Shown here in pieces: positions 8,998 through 16,904 of a stretch of 22,500 nt of DNA. Numbering within the stretch: position 1 is the first letter of the stretch; every line of letters begins with the position of its first letter. The position numbers and the translations under genes were made by a program. The stretch comes from Nemertoderma westbladi (lineage: Eukaryota; Xenacoelomorpha; Nemertodermatida; Nemertodermatidae): contig JAUCBJ010002355.1 in the NCBI GenBank assembly GCA_032718475.1, forward strand, positions 1 through 22,500, read 5' to 3'. Under the pieces are notes generated by a model. That model was not told where the DNA came from, ran no database searches, and saw nothing but the letters and a program-made list of their open reading frames with translations.

Positions 8998-9472
8998 AAC
9001 GCTCGCTGACGATCTGGCGAGCTGCGCGGAAAATAATTTATTGCATAAAAATGGCTAATAATACCACAATATCTTTATATTACACCCGTATCACAACCAC
9101 CTTGTTGGCACAGTACAGTACAGTAGAACATATTGCAGCCTCGGATAATACAGTAATTTACGATTATTAAAGAACTCCGACAAAAGCAAAGCGATATAGT
9201 CAGATCACGTCACCTAAATCGAGAGTTAGGCTATTGCGAAATAAGTCAAGGTTTTTTAACTTTTACAACTACTGTGCAGTATAATATACTCTTTTTACAT
9301 ATTAAAAACAAATCCAAATCCATAAGAAAAATTACCGAAAGTTCCAAGGATTAGCCGATTTGATTTCCCTGCATCTTGGAGTATTAAAGCTTTGCGCATT
9401 CCATGTAAATAAGAATTAACTTATTTAGTAGCGCTTATAGACTGCCATCTTCGGGTTATTCTAGAACAAGCA
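8998..9472. other. BMP gene 5' flank and probable 5' UTR
   Basis: This AT-rich sequence between the minisatellite and the BMP start codon has no open frame of note. TATAATATA near 9281 could be a core-promoter element, but the transcription start is unknown. The start codon context is AGCAATGA, with G at -3, which is acceptable for initiation. Confidence 0.4.
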
Positions 9473-10654
9473 ATGAATGCATATATTTTTGTCGTTGTGT
9501 CCTTTTGTTTACATATGAAGTCATTTCACGGATACAACGGCGGAAACTACATACCCAATTCACTCGGTTCCAAAGCCCAAGCTACTGCGGTATTGCAGTT
9601 TCTTGGTATTTCTCATCCGCCCCCGCTGGGCCGCATCAGTGTAATTCCAACTCACATGCGAGATTTGTACCACAAACACGTGACTTCGAGGGATACAGAC
9701 GATCTGGAACCATGGGAAAAACTTTATTTCCTCCATGACCAGGTCATTGATGTTCCACCCAATACAATTCGAAGTTTCTTACCTGAGGAGACTGAAAGTG
9801 TTCCTTCAGATGATGGACGCCACAGCCTTCGCTTCTCCTTGGATTCTCATCCGAAGTTCGATCAGCCGGTAGCGGCTGAGTTGCGTCTGTTTCACGAAGC
9901 AACCCCTGAAAACAAACAACACAAACTTAGAGTGAACATCTACGACGTCATCAACCATAAGGTTGGCATACATAATCTAATCGACACAAAAATCGTCAAC
10001 TCAACTGCCGAACACACGGTGGTATTCGATATATTACCAGCAGTACAACGCTGGTTAAAAGAGTCGAACTCAAATAGCAGCATCGTTGTTGAAATAAAAC
10101 GTTTAGATAAACCTGCTGATGCTGACAAATCTGAAAGTGACATAATTAAAAGTAGAGTTCGAGTTAGGTGGAGCACAGATGAAAACCATAAACAATACCT
10201 CGAAAACAAATCACCGTTAGTGGTTGTTTATTCGCATGACAAATCTCAAGCGGATTCCGACTCAACCGCCGAGTGGCGCAAACGAGTGAAGCCGAAGCGA
10301 AGAAACAAGAAAATTAAAGTAAACCGGGAAACGTCCACCGAATCCTGCCGTCGATCCGAGATGGATGTCGAATTCCATCAAATTGGATGGTCCGACTGGA
10401 TTATCGCGCCTTCTAATTACAGTGCGTACAAGTGCGAAGGGGACTGCATTTTTCCCTTGACGGCGGACATGAACGCGACCAATCACGCAGTTGTTCAGTG
10501 TATATTAAACGCGCACTATCCCACCATGGTATCACGACCTAGCTGCGTGCCCACACTATTAATGCCCTTATCGATGTTTTACCTGGAAAATTCCGGCTCG
10601 GTCGTTTCCAAAAACTATGATAAAATGATTGTGAAAGAATGCGGTTGCGCCTAA
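9473..10654 (+). CDS. Divergent BMP-type TGF-beta ligand precursor (intronless)
   Basis: 393 residues, close to the 396 of human BMP2. A signal peptide is likely at residues 1-20 (hydrophobic YIFVVVSFCL). A TGF-beta propeptide follows, with BMP2/4-like blocks: PPNTIRSF (95-102), LRVNIYDVI (152-160) and ILPAVQRW (187-194). A basic stretch at 269-280 contains KPKR (273-276), a furin-type site. The knot domain runs from Cys292 to the end, with WSDWIIAP, YKCEGDC, MNATNHAVVQ and a terminal ECGCA. Cysteines are at 292, 321, 325, 343, 358, 390 and 392. The usual CC pair is Ser357-Cys358, so the expected inter-chain cysteine is absent, while Cys343 is extra. Sequons are at N176, N201, N315 and N334. 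The secreted dimer would act on type I/II serine kinase receptors. The mature part mixes BMP5-8, Nodal and BMP2/4 traits, so no orthology is claimed. No intron interrupts the frame. Confidence 0.9.
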   Translation: MNAYIFVVVSFCLHMKSFHGYNGGNYIPNSLGSKAQATAVLQFLGISHPPPLGRISVIPTHMRDLYHKHVTSRDTDDLEPWEKLYFLHDQVIDVPPNTIRSFLPEETESVPSDDGRHSLRFSLDSHPKFDQPVAAELRLFHEATPENKQHKLRVNIYDVINHKVGIHNLIDTKIVNSTAEHTVVFDILPAVQRWLKESNSNSSIVVEIKRLDKPADADKSESDIIKSRVRVRWSTDENHKQYLENKSPLVVVYSHDKSQADSDSTAEWRKRVKPKRRNKKIKVNRETSTESCRRSEMDVEFHQIGWSDWIIAPSNYSAYKCEGDCIFPLTADMNATNHAVVQCILNAHYPTMVSRPSCVPTLLMPLSMFYLENSGSVVSKNYDKMIVKECGCA

Positions 10655-10696
10655 ACTTGGAGACACTGATCCCTGAAAAAATTGTCATTGATTAAG
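10655..10696 (+). other. BMP 3' UTR start
   Basis: Only 42 bp separate the BMP stop codon from the foldback element. No AATAAA or ATTAAA occurs between the stop and the retrotransposon at 10867. The first AATAAA on this strand that I find is at 15661. Confidence 0.6.
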
Positions 10697-10866
10697 GGGT
10701 TCACCGAGAAGGGTAATATTTGGACGTTTTTTATTTTTAATTTTATCTAATACAAAATTTTACTGTGATTTTAATGGTAAAATCTGCATCGCTATACGAC
10801 TTTTAGTTTTTGAGATGCTGTACAGTTATTTAAATATTCCACTAATTTAATACAATTATTAGTTAA

Positions 10867-11048
10867 TGTGAGCTATTGTACATACAGTAGTTTATTACGC
10901 CTTGCTACCTGTAGATGGCGCTAGGCTAGCATTATTGTCTTTAGGTTCTCTTGCTGTAGAACTGTACACTGCAGCCTACATGAAGCCACGGCCCTACTGT
11001 AGTTGGTGTACCGGTACCATATATTATATGCGATATATGCATGATAGA
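10867..11048 (+). repeat. 5' LTR (182 bp)
   Basis: It begins TGTGAGCTATTGTA and ends ATGCATGATAGA. The last about 60 bp (CGGCCCTACTGTAG through CATGATA) match the 3' LTR almost exactly. The terminal dinucleotide is GA where the 3' LTR has CA. Confidence 0.85.
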
Positions 11049-11066
11049 TGGCGCAGTAATGTGTAG
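11049..11066 (+). promoter_or_regulatory. Primer binding site (probable)
   Basis: The sequence right after the 5' LTR starts TGGCGCAGTAATG. TGG is complementary to the CCA tail of a tRNA, as in most LTR elements. I cannot name the primer tRNA. Confidence 0.6.
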
Positions 11067-11225
11067 GATCACCCTACGCGGTTCTCTGAACCCTTCCCCC
11101 TCCCGCGGGACTAGTAAATAGGGATTGAACCACGCCTGACCCTCACGGGTGCCTCACAGCCTTCACTGGTTCCTTTCCCTCCCCACTAAACTCATCCGGG
11201 GCTGTTAAGGATTTTCCTCTAGCCG

Positions 11226-12119
11226 ATGCCACGCAAGAAACCGCAGCGAGACCACAGCGACTCCAACACGGACGAGGCTAGAGACGACGGCCCCACGGAG
11301 GAGGCCGCTGGCGGCGTTGCCCCACCACTCAACCTCGACTCCCACGCGTGCATCCTGCTGGCCCAGTCCGAGGCCGCGGACTATCACGCAGCCGAGTCTG
11401 AGGCGCGAATTCTCCGCTTCCTCCAGCAGGCACCTGGCAATGCCGCTATACAGCCGGCCCACGCCGCTCCCCACGCAACCAACCCACCGAACTCCCGTCG
11501 CTTAATCGACACCTCATCGATGGACAAAGTGGACTGCGAGATGTCCTATGCCACCTTCCAACGGTGGCACGCAGCCTGGCAGGTGAACTGCCAGCGCCAA
11601 CAGGTCGACACCTACCCCCGACAGACTCAGGTCTACTCACTCCTCGCAGCTCTCGGGATGGCGATACAGGAAATGATCCGGGTTACCCTCCAGATCGAAA
11701 TAATCGACCTGAATACGGACATGGAACTCATCCTCGACGCAATCCAAACTCACCTTCGGGACAAAAGATCCATTGCGGTGGATCGGATCGCCTTGCACCG
11801 CCGAGTCCAGCACTCGAACGAATCCTTCGACTTGTTCTGCATCGCACTGGAGGAGCTGGCCGACGACGCACGGCTCTGCGAGCACTGCCGCAACGACCAG
11901 CTCGTAATGCAGATCCTCATCGGCATCCGTGACAAGGAGACCCGAGGCGATCTCTTAAAAATCCTCCCCCAACCAACGCTGGATCAATGGGTGACGACGT
12001 GCCAAACATTCGAGGCCAGCAGACGGAACAACGCCGTCCTCGGCTCGGGAGCGGTCTCAAAACTCTTCCAATATAAAATGGATAAACGGGCCTTGACAGA
12101 GCCCCAATGGGAACAATGA
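11226..12119 (+). CDS. Gypsy gag (capsid part), ends at premature stop
   Basis: 297 codons. The N-terminus is charged and rich in Pro/Ala. From about residue 105 it has a retrotransposon gag-type helical region (YATFQRWHAAWQVN, then SFDLFCIALEELADDARLCE and LLKILPQPTLDQWV), the usual capsid layout of Gypsy elements. The frame stops at TGA 12117-12119, but the same frame continues directly into two zinc knuckles. The stop therefore truncates gag before its nucleocapsid. CGA-to-TGA decay explains this stop well. Stop readthrough is possible in retroelements but not needed here, given the other breaks. Confidence 0.85.
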   Translation: MPRKKPQRDHSDSNTDEARDDGPTEEAAGGVAPPLNLDSHACILLAQSEAADYHAAESEARILRFLQQAPGNAAIQPAHAAPHATNPPNSRRLIDTSSMDKVDCEMSYATFQRWHAAWQVNCQRQQVDTYPRQTQVYSLLAALGMAIQEMIRVTLQIEIIDLNTDMELILDAIQTHLRDKRSIAVDRIALHRRVQHSNESFDLFCIALEELADDARLCEHCRNDQLVMQILIGIRDKETRGDLLKILPQPTLDQWVTTCQTFEASRRNNAVLGSGAVSKLFQYKMDKRALTEPQWEQ

Positions 12120-12540
12120 GGTCGAAATCGCGGCAATGACCGCCACAACAGGGGAAACCCGGTGCGCTCCCCAAGCCGTGGTCGCAATTGCGCGAACACA
12201 ATGTCAGGTACAAACTGCGGCAACTGCGAACGCAGACATCCGGCGGGGAGAAACAACTGCCCTGCCCATGGGTCAACCTGCAGTGGATGCGGCAAGACAG
12301 GCCATTTCCGGAACGTCTGCTGGTCCACACCGCCAACCCGCGACCCTAAACCCAGCGGACTGAACTCGGTATTCGTCAACAAACTAAACCAATGCGACTA
12401 CCATGGGACGACCTGCTCTCTGAAATACATCATCGTTAAACTATCTCTCCCGGGGGGCACTGACTTGGGATCCGTCGCACACACGCTACCAGACACGGGA
12501 GCATCCGCCACCATCATTAACGAACATTTGGTCTACCGGA
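12120..12540 (+). pseudogene. Gypsy nucleocapsid zinc knuckles and protease start
   Basis: This is in the same frame as gag. Two knuckles are visible: a Cys-Cys-His-Cys variant at 12216-12260 (CX2CX3HX6C) and a canonical CX2CX4HX4C at 12279-12320. They would bind the element's RNA. An aspartic protease active site, DTGAS, follows at 12492-12506, preceded by hydrophobic residues as expected. A single-base frameshift near 12537-12541 moves the rest of the protease into the next frame. No separate pol start is apparent, so gag and pol were probably one reading frame. Confidence 0.8.
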
Positions 12541-13070
12541 ATGGAGGAACAATGCAAGGATGTATCAACGTCCCACAACGTCGGCCCACTCACGGCCGAC
12601 AACCTCCCTCTCACTACGGAAGGGCAGGCATCGATCCGCATCGACTATGGGACACAGAGCCACACGAGCGACATTGTCCTGTCACCCGAGGTCGACGGGT
12701 TAATTCTCTCCCTCGCAGCCTGCCAGGCGCTGGGAATCGTTCCCCACGAGTTTCCCCAGCAAATCACCTCCCTTCCTCGTACAGTGGTCTCACCCCCCCA
12801 CGAGTTTTCCCAGGAAATCGCCTCCCTTCCTCGTGCAGTCGTCTTGCAGACCGCAATCTCAGAGAGATTCGCGGATGTGTTCGACGAGCGAACTGGCTTC
12901 CTCCCATGCATGGTGGGCCCCCCCATGCATATTTCCCTCATGCCCAACGCGGTTCCATTCCATGTCAACAGCCCACGACCGATCCCATTTGCGATGTACG
13001 AGGAGGTTAAGGAGGAACTCGACTCCATGGACGCGCGCGGCGTACTCGAACGCGCAATGGATGCAACCCC
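12541..13070 (+). pseudogene. Gypsy protease C-terminal part and start of reverse transcriptase
   Basis: This frame carries the rest of the protease (including VLSPEVDGLILSLAACQALG). It then has the linker and the first RT blocks (DVFDERTGFLPCM, RPIPFAMYEEVKEELD, ARGVLE). Between them is an in-frame 54-bp tandem duplication (about 12742-12849) encoding 18-residue repeats starting PHEF. A frameshift with small loss near 13070 ends the frame just before the KPNGKLR block. Confidence 0.75.
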
Positions 13071-13395
13071 TAACCGTGGCCCACAAGCCCAACGGAAAGC
13101 TGCGGGTCTGCGTCGACTTGCGCAACCTGAATGCGCAGGTGCAGCGACCGCTGTACTCAACACCGAACCCACGCCTCGCGGTGGCCGATATCTCCTCGAG
13201 CGCGCAGTTCTTCAGCGTGTTCGACGCCTCCTCCTGGTACTGTCAGGTCCCCCTCGACGCGGAGTCCCAACTCCTAACAGTATTTATAACCCCCTGGGGC
13301 CGCTATAAACACCTGCGAAGCATTATGGGTTGTAATGCGTCGGGGGACGAGTACAACTGACGGGGCGACGACACGCTGGAAGGTCTCCCGGTTTT
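13071..13395 (+). pseudogene. Gypsy reverse transcriptase, middle part
   Basis: This third frame carries HKPNGKLRVCVDLRNLN and FSVFDASSWYCQVPLD. The latter holds the first catalytic aspartate region of the palm. It then reads TPWGRYKHLRSIMG. TGA at 13358-13360 breaks the frame. After about 12 more codons, a frameshift near 13397 leads to the next segment. The stretch between the G-block and the catalytic VDD box is shorter than usual, suggesting a deletion. Confidence 0.8.
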
Positions 13396-13889
13396 TGGGG
13401 AAAGTTGTGGATGATATACTCCTCTACGACGACTCATATGAGGAACATGTCGCCTCCATCCACGCCTTCCTCAGCCGCTGCTCCGAGCACGGCATCTCCG
13501 TCAATCCTGGGAAAACACAACTGGCTCAGCCCGAGGTGCTCGCGGGATACCTCGTCGGCCGCGACGGAGTCCGTGCCGACCCTGGTAAGGTACGCGCGAT
13601 CGCCTTGTTCCCGCACCCGGCAAATATCACTGACCTTCGCAGCTTCATGGAGTTGGTGGAGCAACTCGCTCCCTTCTCCCACGAAATATCGAGCGCTATG
13701 GCACCCCTTCGGCCCCTCCTCAGTTCCAGGAACCAGTTCCTGTGGAACGATGACCACAAGCTGGCGTTTGAAGATACAAAGGTGCGACTCATGACGACAC
13801 CCATCCTGGCACTGTACGACCCGGCACTACACACGGTGCTGGAGACGGACGCCTCGCGACTACACGGCCTCAGATACGTATTGCTCTAG
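13396..13889 (+). pseudogene. Gypsy RT catalytic box, thumb and start of RNase H
   Basis: VVDDILLYDD (aspartates at 13410-13415) is the catalytic box. It is followed by HGISVNPGKTQLAQPEVLAG and GVRADPGKVRAIALFP, the classic Gypsy thumb blocks. The RNase H start ETDAS is at 13842-13856. The frame stops at TAG 13887-13889. Confidence 0.85.
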
Positions 13890-14465
13890 CGCCACGACTC
13901 CGACTGGCGACTCGTCAAGTGCGGATCTTGGTTCGTCATCGACACTGAATCCCGGTACGAGATGGTGGAGCTGGAGCTGCTCGCACTCGTCTGGGCTGTG
14001 GAGAAATGCTGACTTTATCTGTTGGGCCTCCCACACTTTACCACGGTCATTGACCATCAACCCCTCATTACCATAGTGGATAAATATACATGGGATGCGA
14101 TGGACAATACGCGACTCCAACGGCGCAAAACCCACTTGGCGCCATACTCATTCGCCACGATGTGGCGCAAGGGCAAGGATCACAGAATCCCAGATGCCAT
14201 ATCCCGGTCCCCCATCGACTACCCCACTCCCGCCGACATCGTGGACGACGGCGAGATAGCCGTCTATGTCCGGGCCGTCACCAAGTCTGTTGCTACCAAA
14301 CTCGATGACGCCGCCCCCGGCCGACAACTGGACCCCCTCCTCGCCCAGTTGTCCCACATGGCGCGCGATGACGACGACTACTGCTCCCTACACTCCGCAG
14401 TTGAGTCCGGGTTCCCCAACGCCGCCACACATGGCTCCGGCATCTGCCCGTCTTGGGGCATTTGA
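13890..14465 (+). pseudogene. Gypsy RNase H and linker, with internal stop
   Basis: The same frame continues past the TAG. MVELELLALVWAVEKC carries the RNase H glutamate helix, and VIDHQPLITIV carries the next aspartate. TGA at 14010-14012 lies between them, and another TGA at 14463-14465 closes the segment. RKGKDHRIPDAISR is the usual RNase H C-terminal motif before integrase. Confidence 0.8.
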
Positions 14466-14954
14466 GAGGAGCTAACGACCAATGGCGATCTCGTTCTGTA
14501 CGGCTCCCGCATAGTCGTCCCGGCCGTGGCACAGCGCGACACACTCTTGCGCATACACTCTGCTCACCAAGGCGTCGAGAAGTCGCTGCGACGTGCCTGC
14601 GAACTCCTATATTGGCCAGGTATGGCTAACAACATCCGTCAGTCAGTGGGCGCATGCGGCCCATGTCTGACTCACCACGCCAGCCAACCGAAGGAGCCCT
14701 TCATTGCCGACCCTGTCCCGAATCGGCCGTTCGAGGAAATCACGGCCAACTTCTTCAAGCACACGGATCGACACTTCCTGGATGTGGTCGACCGATATTC
14801 GGGATGGCCCAAGATTGCCCCATTTCCCGAACCCCCCACATCGATTACGACTGCGAACGCCATGCAAGAAATTTTCACCCGCTTCGGTGTCCCTACCCGC
14901 TTTTGGTCAGACGGCCATGATTGGGGTGTGGTGCCCATGACGTCATCGCCGTAA
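14466..14954 (+). pseudogene. Gypsy integrase, zinc-binding and core N-terminal part
   Basis: Still in the same frame. HSAHQGVEKSLRRACELLYW with a later CGPC forms the HHCC zinc-binding domain. FLDVVDRYSGWPK holds the first core aspartate and RFWSDG the second. Directly after SDG, about 15 or more codons are missing and the frame shifts near 14915, so the core is broken. Confidence 0.85.
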
Positions 14955-15430
14955 TACCCCAATCGAACGGGCTGGCAGAATCCGCCGTAAAGGCGCCCAA
15001 GGGCCTCCTAGACAAGACTGGGGGGGGACGTCTCTTCGACACCCTTCCTAGAAGGCCTCCTCGAACTACGAAACTCACCACGGGACCATGGACTATCCCT
15101 CGCCGAAATCTTGTTTGGACACCCTGTCCACACTCGGGTTCCTGTACACCACTCCGCCTTAACATGCACCCACCAGGCAGCATGGACAGCGGTGCGGCAA
15201 GCCGCAAACAGACCTACAACCGCGGAGCCCAGACTCTCCCCACCCTCGCAGTCGGCGATCCCGTCCGAATCCAGCACCCCACAAGGGGTCCGGAACCCTC
15301 GCCCAAGTGTGTCCGTTGGTCCCCCAACTTGGTGACCACCAAAACCATCCCCGCACGCGCCGCTCCCACTACTGATCGTTACCCACGGCGACAACGGCGC
15401 CCCCCAGCGGCTCTGGGGTACAACCCGTAA
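14921..15430 (+). pseudogene. Gypsy integrase C-terminal part
   Basis: HDVIAVIPQSNGLAESAVKA contains the glutamate that completes the DDE triad. Further on, the frame changes again around 15045 and back near 15160. The familiar LELRNSP and ILFGHPVHTRVP blocks lie in another frame. The end (15430) is 125 bp before the polypurine tract; the gap has no open frame. Confidence 0.75.
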
Positions 15431-15554
15431 TTCAAGGACTGAAACTGAAAGTAATTTGAGCCTTGCTCGTGCTGCGCGATGGACCGACCATGCCAGCACC
15501 CGGACTTTCGGACACTTACGGACATAATAGCCCCAGAAAATTATTCCTGGGACT

Positions 15555-15564
15555 CGAAAGGGGA
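15555..15564 (+). promoter_or_regulatory. Polypurine tract
   Basis: CGAAAGGGGA lies immediately before the TG of the 3' LTR, the expected place and composition for plus-strand priming. Confidence 0.75.
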
Positions 15565-15652
15565 TGTAAGCTATTGTAAGGAACTGGAAGCCAAGGCCCT
15601 ACTGTAGTTGGGTACCGGTACCATATATTATATGCGATATATGCATGATACA
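15565..15652 (+). repeat. 3' LTR, shortened (88 bp)
   Basis: It starts TGTAAGCTATTGTA and ends CATGATACA, matching both ends of the 5' LTR. About 94 bp of the inner part of the 5' LTR are missing. Confidence 0.85.
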
Positions 15653-16613
15653 GTTAATATAATAAATATATTTAAATAACTAAATATATCTTTAATTCTT
15701 AACTATGATCTAATTATCACTGCAGAAATGAATATGTCTTAGAATATGTCTTAATTATCGATTATAACCAATTGGTTATTGATTATTGACATAATAAATA
15801 TTAAGCAATAGGAGATTGTTTAGCGCGAAATTCAAACTCAAATGTTTACCTGCATTTTTCTCAAATGTGCTTGTTTTTTACTAAAAATCTATCTCTTCCG
15901 CCATTTCTTAACGGATTTGATTCTGTTTGTTGGACATTGTAGGTAAAGCTTGTGTCTACAGAATAATGGGCAGATTTTCAAAATTTTGCTGCAATGAAAA
16001 GTTATGACGTCACAAATGTCATTTTTTCATAAAATTTTGTTTTTTTCGAAAAAATGAGATTGATGACGTCATAACTTCTGACTGAGGCAAAATTTTGAAA
16101 ATTTCTGCTATTATTCTGTAGACACAATCCTCAGCTACAACCTCCCACAAAAAAAATTGAAATCCGTTAAGAAATGGCGGAGGAAATAGATTTTTAGTAA
16201 ATAATGCACATTTGAGAAAAATCCAGGTAAACATTTGAGTTTGAATTTCGCGCTAAACCATCTGGTTAATATTGGTATTAATATTAATATTACTATTTAT
16301 TATTAATATTACTATTGTTATATAATATTGGTTAATATTTATTATGTCAATAATCAATAACCAATTGGTTATAATCGATAATTAAGACATGTTCTAAGGT
16401 CTAAAAATTACGCTAAGTTCATTTCTGCAGTGATAATTAGAAAATAGTTAAGAATTAAAGATATATTTAGTTATTTAAATATTTTTATTATATTAACTAA
16501 TAATTTTATTAAATTAGTGGAATATTTAAATAGATGTATCTCTAAAACTAAAAGTCGTATTAGATAAAATTAAAAATAAAAAACGTCCAAATTTTACCCT
16601 TCTCGGTGAACCC
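15653..16613. repeat. Main hairpin of the foldback element
   Basis: The inner left arm and full right arm pair around 16027-16049. Matching landmarks include GCGCGAAATTCAAACTCAAA (15821-15840) against its complement near 16233-16253, and TTGTGTCTACAGAATAAT (15949-15966) against its complement near 16113-16130. Each arm carries a TGACGTCA palindrome close to the loop (16005-16012 and 16064-16071). Confidence 0.9.
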
Positions 16614-16904
16614 ATTCATTGCATCCAGTACGTTATTATAATATAATAATTATTATTATATTATAATAGTAATATGGATGCTTATCGAGATGTATGATTC
16701 TATCAAACTGTGCTAGGGTTTCGCGTACCAATGGAAAATATTTATTTTTCTTTGTGATTGAATGTTTAAATTTATATTATTATGGATTCACTTTGCTTGG
16801 CGTTATTTTTATATTAATGTTTATTTATTTATTTATGTAATATTGTTTTACCGGTTTTTACTATGGGAAGTATTGCCTGGTGAATTTACTTTTATTTAGA
16901 TTTT
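16614..16904. other. Non-coding, possible displaced BMP 3' UTR
   Basis: It includes an AT palindrome (about 16631-16673) and an ATTTATTTATTTATG cluster at about 16821-16837 resembling an AU-rich mRNA stability element. No gene is seen. Confidence 0.35.

Larger units (their letters stand above)
10867..15652 (+). mobile_element. Ty3/Gypsy LTR retrotransposon, degraded
   Basis: A full structure is visible: target duplication GTTAA (10862-10866 and 15653-15657); 5' LTR 10867-11048; primer binding region starting TGGCGCAG at 11049; gag; protease; reverse transcriptase; RNase H; integrase; polypurine tract CGAAAGGGGA at 15555-15564; and 3' LTR 15565-15652. The domain order PR-RT-RH-IN is that of Metaviridae (Ty3/Gypsy). 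Coding DNA is clearly more GC-rich than the host sequence around it. Five in-frame stops and at least four frameshifts or deletions make it inactive. It lies inside the left arm of the foldback element, so it inserted after that element. Confidence 0.93.
10697..16613. mobile_element. Foldback (long inverted repeat) element, split by an LTR retrotransposon
   Basis: The outer ends are GGGTTCACCGAGAAGGG (10697-10713) and its complement ending at 16613. The left arm is 10697-10866 plus 15653-16026. The right arm is 16050-16613. The arms meet at a short loop near 16027-16049, giving a potential stem of several hundred base pairs with mismatches and indels. The left arm carries about 44 bp (about 10740-10785) that the right arm lacks, between two ATAC tetramers. 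The right arm has about 60 bp of extra AT-rich repeats near 16268-16330. Without the inserted retroelement it would be about 1.1 kb. No transposase is encoded. The short motif TCATTG near both ends (10685-10690, 16616-16621) might be a remnant of a target duplication, but the spacing is unequal. Confidence 0.85.

Noticed and set aside
9473-10654. Naming the ligand as Nodal, BMP2/4, BMP5-8 or ADMP
   Set aside because: The propeptide leans to BMP2/4, the WIIAP/CEG.C/MNATNHA blocks lean to BMP5-8, and PLSM.Y/ECGC leans to Nodal. Without a tree no orthology can be claimed.
12117-12119. Programmed stop readthrough between gag and pol
   Set aside because: The frame does continue past TGA into zinc knuckles, but four further stops and several frameshifts show general decay, so mutation is the simpler reading.
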